From: Arcicella rosea
Lineage (GTDB): Bacteria > Bacteroidota > Bacteroidia > Cytophagales > Spirosomataceae
DNA: 64,000 nucleotides
Assembly (NCBI RefSeq): GCF_014204325.1
Contig: NZ_JACHKT010000029.1
Coordinates: 1-64,000 of the forward strand
Reading direction: 5' to 3'
Both the position numbers and the translations under genes were made by a program. A model generated the notes under the pieces. The model searched no databases and had not been told where the DNA came from. It saw only the letters and a program-made list of their open reading frames with translations. Below are positions 8,701 through 16,997 of the stretch, in pieces. Numbering within the stretch: position 1 is the first letter of the stretch; each line of letters opens with the position of its first letter.

Positions 8701-9083
8701 GAGCTGTTTTAGGTAATAAAATCATGAACGTTACTCGTGCTGATTTGTTCAGACCAAGTACTGCCAGATTTACTAACATTCCTGTTGAAGTGGCCGAAGA
8801 ATCAGCAAACGATTTCAACTCTTATCGTTACTCATCTCGTTTCTTAGAAAACGGAAGTTATTTACGTTTGGATAATGCTACATTGGGTTATTCCTTCAAA
8901 AATATTACAAAAGAAATCAAGCGTATTCGTTTGTATGCCTCTGTCAATAACTTATTTGTGATTACAGGTTACAAAGGTATCGACCCTGAAATCAATCAAG
9001 GCGGAGTAGCCCCAGGTGTTGACTCGAATAATTTTTATCCTAAAACTCGTACTTTCTTGTTTGGGTTATCAGCTTCTTTTTAA
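5733..9083 (+). CDS. SusC/RagA TonB-linked outer membrane transporter with STN domain
   Basis: About 1116 residues. The start at ATG 5733 is preferred over an upstream in-frame ATG at 5682 because it gives the family's usual Lys-rich opening. A signal peptide runs to about NNAFSQ. Next come the STN signalling domain (LFLIEKKADVKFVYSP), a carboxypeptidase-regulatory-like domain (GTITDEKGQVLPGVSVLVKN), the LEEVVVVGYGTQ segment and the plug (RGASSLRDGAQSPLFVIDGV). A long TonB-dependent barrel ends in a Phe-terminated strand. It imports oligosaccharides with the adjacent SusD. The STN domain marks it as the sensor for the upstream FecR/ECF pair. GH92 downstream suggests mannose-containing glycans as substrate, by inference. 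Confidence 0.95.
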   Translation: MKKKLSFKKILSKAMRITITQLFLSIICCGISLANNAFSQEVLNKSITLRTGTSTVKKVLFLIEKKADVKFVYSPNAIQAEQIVSFDFTDDKLSKVLEKLLSPLNISYEVMDNRILLRKKTVTEKENIQTIIPNEIIAEQSITGTITDEKGQVLPGVSVLVKNTNRGTATDNKGQYKIAVPDGNNTLVFSFVGYQKQEIAVAGRSVINVSMLVENQSLEEVVVVGYGTQSRKNLTSAITTIKPEDMNRGAISDVGQLLQGKVPGLNITRSGDPNRAAAIILRGASSLRDGAQSPLFVIDGVPGADISLIAPDDIATMDILKDAAATAIYGNRAANGVIMVTTKRANKGQMQVSYSSYMAIDKVSKQYEMMDANQLKTFLTKNGQALSPEDDLGANTNWQDAVQRSSAISQNHNISFGGGNENTIYNASINYFDQEGVIKSSALNRVVARLSIEQKAFNDKLKLGLSVTNSVSDAKWVPYRNTVLAQMLTYLPTAPIHNEDGSFYDNFSKSSYYNPVSLIENAEERLKYKSLIGTFFGQLKLPLGFTYDIKFSYQNFQTNYGAYYNSYYTQYYNNIRSTPEPPGNPSFINLVGANGLATRNAYQNTQSLLETYLTWDKQIGDHSLNAVVGYSWQESINGDGFQATSTNFPVDAVGYNNLGLGNPYAVNSFRVNYGGDNYQQVRLISDFGRFNYNYKNKYLLQASVRRDGSSVFGLNRQWGYFPAVGFAWRIDQEAFMEKQNAFSELKLRMSYGTTGNSLGFSPYTTKLIYGNVGTFYYNGSQQSAIGALQNENPDLGWEKTATANIGLDFAIAKGKVSGTLEVYDKTTSDLIWTYPVSTVLYPNGSLTANVGKMSNKGVEFTLNVNAVKTNNFSWNTTLNLAHNQNKIVSLSNSTLKTDSVKIVQPDGGGQTGETIQLIVAGQPIGQFFTYEYAGKDANGVSQYYNAKGELTTKPVSVKDYKALGNAQPKLLLGWSNNFTYKNFDLNIFMRAVLGNKIMNVTRADLFRPSTARFTNIPVEVAEESANDFNSYRYSSRFLENGSYLRLDNATLGYSFKNITKEIKRIRLYASVNNLFVITGYKGIDPEINQGGVAPGVDSNNFYPKTRTFLFGLSASF

Positions 9084-9220
9084 GAACAATAAAATTATTC
9101 AAACTGTACTTCAAGCCCTAGCGATGAGTAAGAGCTTTTTACCAAATTAACAGAAGTTTAAAAATTCTGAAAAATGGCTAATAAAGAAGTACTGTTCAAA
9201 ACTATTAATTCTAGCAACAG

Positions 9221-10804
9221 ATGAAAAAAATATTTCAATTCTTAATAACCATTGCCAGTGCAGCTGGGTTGATGTCCTGCCATGACTTAGACATCCCCGT
9301 AACGACCGCATTAACGCCAGAGATTTTTCCGCAAACGGAAACACAATTTATTCAGGCGGCTGGTCCAACTTATAATTCATTCAGACAAAGTTTTGCGGTT
9401 GAGTATTGGTTTTTACAGTCATTAAGTACCGATGAAGCTATTTTGCCCGCTCGTGGTGGAAACTGGTTTGATGGCGGACGTTATGAACAACACCATAAAC
9501 ACACTTGGAATCCTGATAATGCACACGTACAAGGTTCTTGGAACTGGTTAACAACAACAGTTAGTACAAGTAATCAAAACATTTTCTTGATTTCAAAAGC
9601 ACCAGAATCTCCTGCTAAATCAACGAGTTTGGCAGAACTAAGAACCATGCGTGCGATGTGTTATTTTATGATGATGGATTTATGGGGAAATGTACCTATT
9701 TCAACTAAATTTGGTGATACTACAACAGCAAAAACAAGCCCAAGAGCAGAGGTATTTAAGTTTATTGAGAAAGAACTACAAGAAAGTATTCCAAACCTTA
9801 GTGCTGTGGTTGGTCAAGAAACTTATGGTCGTCCGAATAAATTCACAGCTTATGCTATTTTAGCAAAAATGTATTTGAATGCTGAGGTTTATACAGGTAC
9901 TCCACGTTGGAACGATGCCATTATTGCTTGTGATAATATTATCAGTTCTGGAAAATACGCTATTGAAAGTGATTATCGTAAAATGTTTTTTATCAATAAT
10001 GGGCCGCAAATCAAGGAATTTATTTTCGCTATTCCTTATGATGCCTCCGCTCCTAACGGTTATATGTTTTATGCTAGATACTCACTACCAAGATCTTTGC
10101 GTGCGAAATACAGCTTGCCTTTTACACCAAGTTCAGCAGCAAGTACACTTCCAGAATTTTATAAGTACTTCAACGATGCAAAAGATGTAAGAAATCAGCA
10201 ATGGATTACTGGAAAACAATTTGATTACAAAGGCAATCCAGTAATGGTAAGCACAACTAAAAAAGGCTTTGACGAAGACTATCAAGGTGCAGATGCTGGA
10301 GTAGGTCTATCTTATCAAGTTGACATAACGCCAGATGTTATAATTAAAAAACCTGCAACATTCGATTTAGGTAATGATGAAAAAGCTTGGAATATGGGTT
10401 ATCGTAACAACAAATTCTATGCTGATAGTACTTCGGCAACTAGAAACCAAAATAACGATGTACCCATTTTCAGATATGCCGATGTATTGTTAATGAAAGC
10501 TGAAGCAATTGCTAGAGGTGGTTCTGCGACAAACGGACAAACAGCCATCTCATTAGTAAACGAAGTAAGAAGTAAACGTACAACTTCAGCCGCTTGGACT
10601 TCAGTTACTTTACAACAACTTTATGAAGAAAGAGCAAGAGAATTTGCTTGGGAAACTTGGCACCGCAATGATATGATTCGTTTTGGCAAATACGAAGATA
10701 CTTGGGCTGCAAAAACGGATAAAGATGTTAAAAAACGCCTTTTCCCAATTCCAACCAATGCTTTGCAATTGAACAGATCATTAACGCAAAACCCTGGTTA
10801 TTAA
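9221..10804 (+). CDS. SusD/RagB glycan-binding lipoprotein
   Basis: A 527-residue surface lipoprotein. The signal peptide ends in the lipobox LMSC, giving a mature N-terminal Cys at about residue 19. SusD features are the N-terminal RTMRAMCYFMMMDLWGNVP helix, TPR-like helices, and the C-terminal block ADVLLMKAEAIARGG and LYEERAREFAWETWHRNDMI. The protein ends LTQNPGY, typical of the family. It caps the SusC barrel encoded 137 nt upstream and binds the glycan. Length is typical. Confidence 0.95.
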   Translation: MKKIFQFLITIASAAGLMSCHDLDIPVTTALTPEIFPQTETQFIQAAGPTYNSFRQSFAVEYWFLQSLSTDEAILPARGGNWFDGGRYEQHHKHTWNPDNAHVQGSWNWLTTTVSTSNQNIFLISKAPESPAKSTSLAELRTMRAMCYFMMMDLWGNVPISTKFGDTTTAKTSPRAEVFKFIEKELQESIPNLSAVVGQETYGRPNKFTAYAILAKMYLNAEVYTGTPRWNDAIIACDNIISSGKYAIESDYRKMFFINNGPQIKEFIFAIPYDASAPNGYMFYARYSLPRSLRAKYSLPFTPSSAASTLPEFYKYFNDAKDVRNQQWITGKQFDYKGNPVMVSTTKKGFDEDYQGADAGVGLSYQVDITPDVIIKKPATFDLGNDEKAWNMGYRNNKFYADSTSATRNQNNDVPIFRYADVLLMKAEAIARGGSATNGQTAISLVNEVRSKRTTSAAWTSVTLQQLYEERAREFAWETWHRNDMIRFGKYEDTWAAKTDKDVKKRLFPIPTNALQLNRSLTQNPGY

Positions 10805-10830
10805 AATTTATTTGACTGACTAATTATCAA

Positions 10831-10873
10831 TAGCTTTGCATCAAGGAATTTTCTTGATGCAAAGCTATTTTTT
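10831..10873 (+). terminator. Strong terminator after susD
   Basis: A perfect 15-bp stem, TAGCTTTGCATCAAG (10831-10845) with its complement at 10853-10867, has a 7-nt loop and is followed by six T. It lies between susD and the GH92 gene, so full-length susCD messages would end before the glycosidase. Confidence 0.9.
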
Positions 10874-10941
10874 CAAATAATCGTTATTGTTCAAGCTGAA
10901 AAATCACCATAAAACGTATTAGTAACATATTCTAAATAAAC

Positions 10942-13185
10942 ATGAATTATAAAAAAATTCTTTTTACACTGTTATTGCCTTTCGGAAGTATAGCACAAAA
11001 ACAGCCCGCAGATTATGTCAATCCGCTGATTGGTTCAGCACCAAGTACCACAGAAAGTGCCAAGAAACACAGTGAAGCAGGTTCAGAAATGAAAGGGCAA
11101 ATTGTACCAGCCATTGGCGTGCCACAAGGTATGACTTCGTGGACTCCTCAAACCAGAGCAACCGAATTAAAATGTATTCCGCCATTTTATTATAACGATA
11201 CTAAAATTCAAGGTTTCAGAGGAACACACTGGATGAATGGCAGTTGCGTGCAAGACTACGGAAGTGTTACCATCATGCCAATGTCTGGAAAATTAAATAT
11301 AAATACGACCGACAGAGGAAGTGATTTTGATCGAAAAACAGAAATTGTAAAACCATCTTACTACCAAGTAACGCTGAAAAATGGCAACATTAAAGCGGAA
11401 ATGACGGCTCTTTCTCGTGCTGGATTTTTACAGTTTAATTTCAGTCAAAATCAAGAAAATTATATTGTTGTTGAACCAAATTCAGATGAAGGCGAAGGTT
11501 TTGTAGAAATTCATCCCGAAAAAAATGAAATCGTAGGTTATAATCCCGTTCACCGAATTTATCAAGGTGTTGGAAAACCAGCAGGTTTTAGCGGTTATTT
11601 CGTTATCCAATTCGACCAACCTTTTACTGATTTTGGCGTTTGGAAAAACAATGAAATCACTTCAAACATAACAAAAGCACAAGGAAACGGACAAAAACAA
11701 GCTGTTGGTGCTTACGCACAATTTGGCAATAAATTAGTAAAAGTACGCATCGGTACTTCTTTCACAAGTTTGGAAGGAGCCAGAAAAAATTTAGAAAGTG
11801 AAATCAATCATTGGGATTTTCCCAAAACTCGCCAAGCATCCAATAACGCTTGGAACAAAGCTTTGGGCAAAATTCAAGTAAAAGGTTCGGAGTATGATAA
11901 AACCTTGTTTTACTCAGCCCTCTATCATGCCAAACTTACTCCAAGAGTATTCTCGGATATTGATGGTACTTACACTGGTTTTGCCGATGATGATAACATT
12001 TATCAAGCCAAAGGATTTGATTATTATGAAGATTATAATCTGTGGGATACTTATCGTGCGGTACATCCTTTGCATACTTTATTAGAACCAAAAATAACGG
12101 CAGATATGATGCAATCTTTGGTTAAAAAAGCTGAACAAGGCACTTGGTTGCCCATTTTTCCATGCTGGAATAATTATACCGCTGCCATGATTGGCGACCA
12201 CGCTACCGCTGCCATTGGCGACGCCTACATCAAAGGCATCAAAGGTTTTGATATAAAAACGGCTTACCAATTCATGCGAAAAAATGCTTTTGAAGTAAAT
12301 ATAGACCAAAAAAGTTATGAAGAAGGAAAAGGCAGAAGAGGCTTATCGTCTTATTTACAGTACAATTATATTCCTTTAGAAGATTCTGTTTGGCAGGCAT
12401 TTCATAAAAGAGAACAAGTTTCACGTACTTTAGAGTACGCTTATGATGATTTTGTATTGGCACAAGTAGCCCAAAAATTAGGCGAAAAAGCGGATTATGA
12501 AACGCTGATGAAACGTTCTAAAAATTATCAAAACGTCATCGACCCACAAACTGGCTACGCTCGTGGACGTTATGCCAATGGTACTTGGATTAAACCTTTC
12601 GACCCATTTGCACAGCGTAGTAGTTTCATTACCGAAGGCTCACCAGCCCAATATACTTTCTATGTTCCACAAGATGTGGAGGGTTTGATTAAACACATTG
12701 GCGGAAAAAAACGCTTCATTGAAAAATTAGACACATTGTTCGAACAAGGTTATTATTGGCACGGAAACGAGCCGAATAATCAGATTGTATATTTGTACCC
12801 TTTTGCCAATCAGGCTTGGAAAACACAGGAAAAAGTACGCCAGATTATCAGAGAAGAATACGATATTACTGCTGGCGGAATGAGTGGAAATGAAGACGGC
12901 GGGCAAATGTCGGCTTGGTTGGTTTTCAGCATGATGGGCTATTATCCTGTTTGTCCGGGTACGCCAAATTATATCATTGGTAGCCCAACATTTGAAGAAA
13001 CGACTTTGAATTTACCAAATGGAAAAACCTTTAAAATCATCGCCAAAGGCAACTCTGCCAAAACACCTTACATTCAATCAGCAACACTCAACGGAAAACC
13101 ATTCACTCAAAATTTCTTGACGCATCAACAAATTATGGCAGGTGGAATTTTAGCATTGAAAATGAGTAGCCATAAAAGTTTATGA
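10942..13185 (+). CDS. GH92 family alpha-mannosidase
   Basis: A 747-residue glycoside hydrolase of family GH92, calcium-dependent exo-acting alpha-mannosidases. A signal peptide precedes QKQPADYVNPLIGS, the usual GH92 opening. Conserved blocks include RGTHWMNGSCVQDYG, YNLWDTYRAVHPL near residue 367, GNEPNNQIVYLY near 607, and GMSGNEDGGQMSAW near 643, which holds the acidic catalytic residues, followed by YYPVCPGTPNYIIGSP. It is expected to trim alpha-linked mannose in the periplasm after SusCD uptake. It directly follows susD, so the locus probably targets mannan or N-glycan-type material. The exact linkage is not readable from sequence. Confidence 0.93.
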   Translation: MNYKKILFTLLLPFGSIAQKQPADYVNPLIGSAPSTTESAKKHSEAGSEMKGQIVPAIGVPQGMTSWTPQTRATELKCIPPFYYNDTKIQGFRGTHWMNGSCVQDYGSVTIMPMSGKLNINTTDRGSDFDRKTEIVKPSYYQVTLKNGNIKAEMTALSRAGFLQFNFSQNQENYIVVEPNSDEGEGFVEIHPEKNEIVGYNPVHRIYQGVGKPAGFSGYFVIQFDQPFTDFGVWKNNEITSNITKAQGNGQKQAVGAYAQFGNKLVKVRIGTSFTSLEGARKNLESEINHWDFPKTRQASNNAWNKALGKIQVKGSEYDKTLFYSALYHAKLTPRVFSDIDGTYTGFADDDNIYQAKGFDYYEDYNLWDTYRAVHPLHTLLEPKITADMMQSLVKKAEQGTWLPIFPCWNNYTAAMIGDHATAAIGDAYIKGIKGFDIKTAYQFMRKNAFEVNIDQKSYEEGKGRRGLSSYLQYNYIPLEDSVWQAFHKREQVSRTLEYAYDDFVLAQVAQKLGEKADYETLMKRSKNYQNVIDPQTGYARGRYANGTWIKPFDPFAQRSSFITEGSPAQYTFYVPQDVEGLIKHIGGKKRFIEKLDTLFEQGYYWHGNEPNNQIVYLYPFANQAWKTQEKVRQIIREEYDITAGGMSGNEDGGQMSAWLVFSMMGYYPVCPGTPNYIIGSPTFEETTLNLPNGKTFKIIAKGNSAKTPYIQSATLNGKPFTQNFLTHQQIMAGGILALKMSSHKSL

Positions 13186-13260
13186 GTTTAAGGTTTATGA
13201 GTTCATGAGATTAATATTTATAGTTTCAAAACTAAACTTTGTAACCATTAAAATATACTT

Positions 13261-13376
13261 AAAACCTCATAAACCGTAAACTCATACTTAAAACCTCATA
13301 AACCGTAAACTCATACTTATGACCTCATAAACCGTAAACTCATACTTATGACCTCATAAACCGTAAACTCATAAAC
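13261..13376. repeat. Four copies of a 29-bp direct repeat, with opposing copies upstream
   Basis: Units start at 13261, 13290, 13319 and 13348. Each reads (AAA/ATG)ACCTCATAAACCGTAAACTCATACTT-like with very little divergence, and degenerate CATAAACTC words continue to about 13407. Opposing words (GTTTATGAGTTTAAGG) at about 13180-13210 allow a large stem. There are no spacers, so this is not CRISPR. It occupies most of the 367-nt gap before the next gene; nothing else was recognised in the gap. Confidence 0.85.
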
Positions 13377-13552
13377 TCCATAAACCTTAAACTCATAAAC
13401 TCCATAACAACACAGGGTAGCATTAAATTATTTCATTAAAAAGTTTAGTTCAACGTCAATTGATACTGTTTTTTTCTTTACTTTACTATCTAATAAAAAC
13501 TACTGCGTACAGCTTTCAATAAAAATCTAATAATCAATCATTTAACTAAAAT

Positions 13553-14083
13553 ATGAACCGTAGAGAAGCCGTCCAACGAGTTGCCCTTCTGATGGGAGGT
13601 GTGCTTTCAGCCCCTTTAATGGCAGGAGTAATGGGACAAATCATCAATACAGGAGACAGCGTATCCGTAAGTATTGAGCAAGAAACATTACTAGCAGAAG
13701 TAGCTGATATTATCATTCCAACAACTGACACTCCGGGTGCAAAAGCTGCTGGTGCTGAGAAATTTATTGTACGTGTAATGCGTGATTGTTACAAAAAAGA
13801 AGATCAAGATAAGTTTTATACAGGTTTGGCAAAATTAGATGCTGATAGCAAAACTAAATTTGGTAAAGGTTTTATTGAATTAGATATAGTTCAGAAAAAC
13901 GAAATGGTAAAATTGAACACTGTAAATGACAAACCTTTCTTTATGAGAATGAAAGAATTAACAGTAACTGGCTATTTTACTTCTGAAATTGGTGCAACTA
14001 AAGCGTTAGAGTACTTGCCTATTCCGGGGAAATTCCAAGGTTGTGTTCCTTTGAAACCGGGACAAAAAGCGTGGGCGTTGTAA
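13553..14083 (+). CDS. Gluconate 2-dehydrogenase subunit 3 family protein, Tat-exported
   Basis: A 176-residue small subunit of a flavin sugar or sugar-acid dehydrogenase. The N-terminus has a twin-arginine signal (MNRREAVQRVALLMGG), followed by the family opening LLAEVADIIIPTTDTPGAKAAGAEKFI. The C-terminal region GYFTSEIGATKALEYLPIPG is also family-like. The GMC oxidoreductase encoded next has no signal peptide of its own. In known FAD dehydrogenases the small subunit carries the large one through Tat, and the same is inferred here. The pair probably oxidises a sugar or sugar acid in the periplasm. Confidence 0.9.
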   Translation: MNRREAVQRVALLMGGVLSAPLMAGVMGQIINTGDSVSVSIEQETLLAEVADIIIPTTDTPGAKAAGAEKFIVRVMRDCYKKEDQDKFYTGLAKLDADSKTKFGKGFIELDIVQKNEMVKLNTVNDKPFFMRMKELTVTGYFTSEIGATKALEYLPIPGKFQGCVPLKPGQKAWAL

Positions 14084-14089
14084 AATTAT

Positions 14090-14220
14090 GAGTTAAGAGT
14101 TATGAATGATGAGTTTTAGTGTTTGTTCTCCAAATTCATCAGTTATTCCTCAAAATCATTATCTAATTTATCTTATAAAACCAAAAGCTAGTAGCTCATC
14201 GCTCACAGCTTAAAAATATC
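14090..14220. repeat. Intergenic word repeats between the dehydrogenase subunit genes
   Basis: Plus-strand words TGAGTT, AGAGTTATGAATGATGAG are partly mirrored by CCAAATTCATCAGTTATT, and a second set (AGCTAGTAGCTCATCGCTCACAGCT) follows. The symmetry is weaker than at 5448-5522 but the vocabulary is shared. Confidence 0.5.
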
Positions 14221-14225
14221 AAGAG

Positions 14226-15941
14226 ATGTCTAATTTGAATATAGATGCAGTGAAAGGAATGACTTACGATGCCATTGTAATTGGTTCGGGCGTTTCTGGT
14301 GGTTGGGCTGCTAAAGAGCTAACTGAAAAAGGTTTGAAAGTACTTATGCTCGAAAGAGGTAAGCAATTAGAACACGTTACTGGCTACGAAAATGCCATGA
14401 AAGACCCTTGGGAAATGAAATACAATGGTCGCTTAACGATAGAACAAAAAGAATCTCATCCAAAATTAGCCCGTGATTATCCATACAACGAAATGACGGA
14501 AAAATACTGGATGAACGATTCAGACTCATTGTATAAAGAAGAAAAACGTTTCGACTGGTATCGTCCCAATATTGTTGGTGGGAAATCAATCATGTGGGGT
14601 CGTCAATCTTATCGTTTAAGTGATATTGACTTTGAAGCAAATTTAAAAGATGGTATCGCAGTCGATTGGCCAATTCGTTATAAAGATATTGCTCCTTGGT
14701 ATTCTTATGTTGAAAAATTCGCTGGAATTTCAGGAGAAAAATTAGGTTTACCTCAATTGCCAGACGGCGAATTCCTTCCTCCAATGGAAATGTTCTGTGT
14801 GGAAAAAGAAGTAAAACAACGTCTTGAAAAAAACTTCCCAGGTCGTAACCTAACGATGGGACGTGTTGCCAACCTTTCGGAAGCAGCAAAAGAACAATTA
14901 GGAATTGGTCGTTCTTCTTGTCAATACCGTAACAAATGTTCTTTGGGTTGTCCATTCGGAGCTTACTTTAGTACACAATCTTGTACTTTGCCTCCAGCAG
15001 CTAAAACAGGTCGTTTAACTTTACGTCCTGATTCAATCGTAACAGAAATCATGTACGATGAAAACAAGAAAAAAGCAACAGGTGTGCGTGTTCGTGATGC
15101 AGTAACGATGCAAGACCGAGAATTCTTCGCTAAAATCATTTTCGTTTGTGGTGGAGCTATTGGCTCTACTTCATTGATGATGAATTCTACGTCAAATCGT
15201 TTTCCTGAAGGTATGGGTAATGATTCTGGTCAATTAGGACATAACTTGATGGATCATCACTTCCGTACGGGTGCTTCTGGTACTTGGGAAGGTGATTTAG
15301 ATAAATATTACTACGGTCGTAGAGCGAATGGAATTTATGTACCTCGTTACCGTAACATCGGTTCTGATAAACGTGATTACTTACGTGGTTTTGGTTACCA
15401 AGGTGGAGCAAGTCGCCAAGGCTGGCAACGCAATGTAGCAGAACTTACATTTGGTGCTGACTACAAAAACGAAGTAACACAACCGGGTAACTGGTCGATG
15501 GGCTTAGGCGGTTTCGGTGAAACTTTACCGTATTACGAAAACAAAATGTACCTTGACAAAACCACTAAAGATAAGTGGGGATTGCCAGTAGTAGTATTCG
15601 ATGCAGATTTACGTGAAAACGAAAAGAAAATGCGTGTGGATATGATGAACGATGCTAAAGAAATGCTAGAAGCATCAGGTGTGAAAAATGTAAAAACGTA
15701 TGACAATGGTTCTTACTTAGGAATGGCTATTCACGAAATGGGAACAGCTCGTATGGGACGTGACGCTAAAACTTCGATACTAAATTCGCACAACCAAGTA
15801 CACACTGTGAAAAACGTATTTATGACTGACGGTGCTGCTATGACTTCTGCTTCATGTGTAAATCCATCGCTTACTTATATGGCTTTAACAGCAAGAGCAG
15901 CAGATTTTGCTGTTAAAGAATTAAAGAAATTGAATCTTTAG
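14226..15941 (+). CDS. GMC family FAD-dependent oxidoreductase, large subunit
   Basis: A 571-residue flavoprotein. The FAD-binding Rossmann motif is IVIGSGVSGGWAAKEL near residues 17-32, ending in LMLERG. NIVGGKSIMWGRQSYRL fits the GMC signature. A cysteine cluster CQYRNKCSLGC lies near residues 232-242, as in membrane sugar dehydrogenases of the gluconate 2-dehydrogenase type. C-terminal family motifs are AIHEMGTARMG near 502 and NPSLTYMALTARAADF. It probably dehydrogenates a sugar or polyol with electrons passed to a cytochrome or quinone; the substrate is unknown. It lacks a signal peptide and is likely exported with the Tat-tagged subunit encoded upstream. Length is standard. Confidence 0.93.
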   Translation: MSNLNIDAVKGMTYDAIVIGSGVSGGWAAKELTEKGLKVLMLERGKQLEHVTGYENAMKDPWEMKYNGRLTIEQKESHPKLARDYPYNEMTEKYWMNDSDSLYKEEKRFDWYRPNIVGGKSIMWGRQSYRLSDIDFEANLKDGIAVDWPIRYKDIAPWYSYVEKFAGISGEKLGLPQLPDGEFLPPMEMFCVEKEVKQRLEKNFPGRNLTMGRVANLSEAAKEQLGIGRSSCQYRNKCSLGCPFGAYFSTQSCTLPPAAKTGRLTLRPDSIVTEIMYDENKKKATGVRVRDAVTMQDREFFAKIIFVCGGAIGSTSLMMNSTSNRFPEGMGNDSGQLGHNLMDHHFRTGASGTWEGDLDKYYYGRRANGIYVPRYRNIGSDKRDYLRGFGYQGGASRQGWQRNVAELTFGADYKNEVTQPGNWSMGLGGFGETLPYYENKMYLDKTTKDKWGLPVVVFDADLRENEKKMRVDMMNDAKEMLEASGVKNVKTYDNGSYLGMAIHEMGTARMGRDAKTSILNSHNQVHTVKNVFMTDGAAMTSASCVNPSLTYMALTARAADFAVKELKKLNL

Positions 15942-15956
15942 TAATATTCAATCCAA

Positions 15957-15998
15957 TAAAAATCCCTACAGGAATTGTTTCTTGTAGGGATTTTTTTG
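15957..15998 (+). terminator. Terminator after the GMC gene
   Basis: AAAAATCCCTACAGGAA pairs with TTCTTGTAGGGATTTTT and is followed by T-rich sequence. One bulge is present. Confidence 0.8.
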
Positions 15999-16002
15999 TT
16001 GA

Positions 16003-16068
16003 GTTGAATCCAAACTTATCACTAGGGCTGGACTTAAGTCCAGCCCTAGTGATAAGTTTGGATTCAAC
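16003..16068. repeat. Perfect 66-bp palindrome with no loop
   Basis: Arms of 33 bp (16003-16035 and 16036-16068) are exact reverse complements meeting at CTT|AAG. The centre is GGGCTGGACTTAAGTCCAGC. It sits between the convergent GMC and RmlD-like genes, directly after a terminator and 4 bp from the stop of the minus-strand gene. No ORF is involved. Confidence 0.95.
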
Positions 16069-16072
16069 AATT

Positions 16073-16978
16073 CTATTTCGTCTGCTCTGCCACAACTGCA
16101 ATACCTTCTTCAAAACTCACTGGATTGTATCCCAATTCAGCAATAGCTTTATCCAAAATAAACCCCGTTCTTGGTGGGCGTTTGGCTGGCTGAGTAAAAT
16201 TACTTGAATCGGCTTCGCTAATCAATGACTTATCTAAATGGAAAAAATCTGCTGTTTTAATCGCCATTTCATAAGGTGTTAAAAAGTCTTTTCCTGAAAT
16301 ATGAAAAATACCTTCCGCTTCTTTGTTAGTCATCAACCAACAACCTTTGGCTAAATCTTCTGCCAAAGTTGGTGTGCGAAATTGGTCGGTAACTACTTTG
16401 ATATTTTTGCCTTCTTCCAAAGATTTTTTTACCCATAAAATAATATTACTTCGGCTCATATCCGAAACGATACCATAAACCAAAACTGTTCTGGCAATAC
16501 TCCAACGACATTTGGAACGCTTCACCACTTCCTCAGCCGCATACTTTGTCCAACCATAATAACTTACTGGACTAGGTTGTGCTTCTTCAGAATATGGGCC
16601 AGCAGCTCCGTCAAATATAAAATCTGTTGAAAGATGGCAAAGGTAAATATCGTGCTTTTCACAAACTTCTACCAAATACTCCACAGCCTTTACATTCATT
16701 GCCCAACATAAATCTTTTTCAAATTCACATTGGTCAACATTCGTCATAGCGGCGGTGTGGATAATGGCATTTGGTTTTACTTGTTCAATTACTTCTGCTA
16801 CTTGTTCAGCATTTGTAATATCCATTTCCTGATATTCGTAGCCTTCTGTAAATGGTAGTCGGTTTTTGCCACGAGCCGTAGTAATTAAATGAATATCGTT
16901 TTGGTTTGCCAATAACGAAACTAGCTTTTGCCCTAGCAGACCATTTGAGCCTGTGATGAGTATTTTCTTTTCTGACAT
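16073..16978 (-). CDS. RmlD-like NAD(P)-dependent sugar reductase (extended SDR)
   Basis: A 301-residue extended short-chain dehydrogenase most like dTDP-4-dehydrorhamnose reductase. The nucleotide-binding motif is ILITGSNGLLGQKLV at the N-terminus. The catalytic YxxxK is YYGWTKYAAEE. HTAAMTNVDQCE and HLSTDFIFDG are characteristic of RmlD. No other rhamnose pathway genes are nearby, so the true substrate may be another nucleotide sugar. It forms a probable two-gene minus-strand unit with the cyclophilin gene upstream (19-nt gap). Confidence 0.88.
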   Translation of the reverse strand: MSEKKILITGSNGLLGQKLVSLLANQNDIHLITTARGKNRLPFTEGYEYQEMDITNAEQVAEVIEQVKPNAIIHTAAMTNVDQCEFEKDLCWAMNVKAVEYLVEVCEKHDIYLCHLSTDFIFDGAAGPYSEEAQPSPVSYYGWTKYAAEEVVKRSKCRWSIARTVLVYGIVSDMSRSNIILWVKKSLEEGKNIKVVTDQFRTPTLAEDLAKGCWLMTNKEAEGIFHISGKDFLTPYEMAIKTADFFHLDKSLISEADSSNFTQPAKRPPRTGFILDKAIAELGYNPVSFEEGIAVVAEQTK

Positions 16979-16997
16979 ATTATTCTCTTTTCAAGAT

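Noticed and set aside
13261-13407. Possible CRISPR array
   Set aside because: The 29-bp units are directly adjacent with no spacers, and no cas genes are present.
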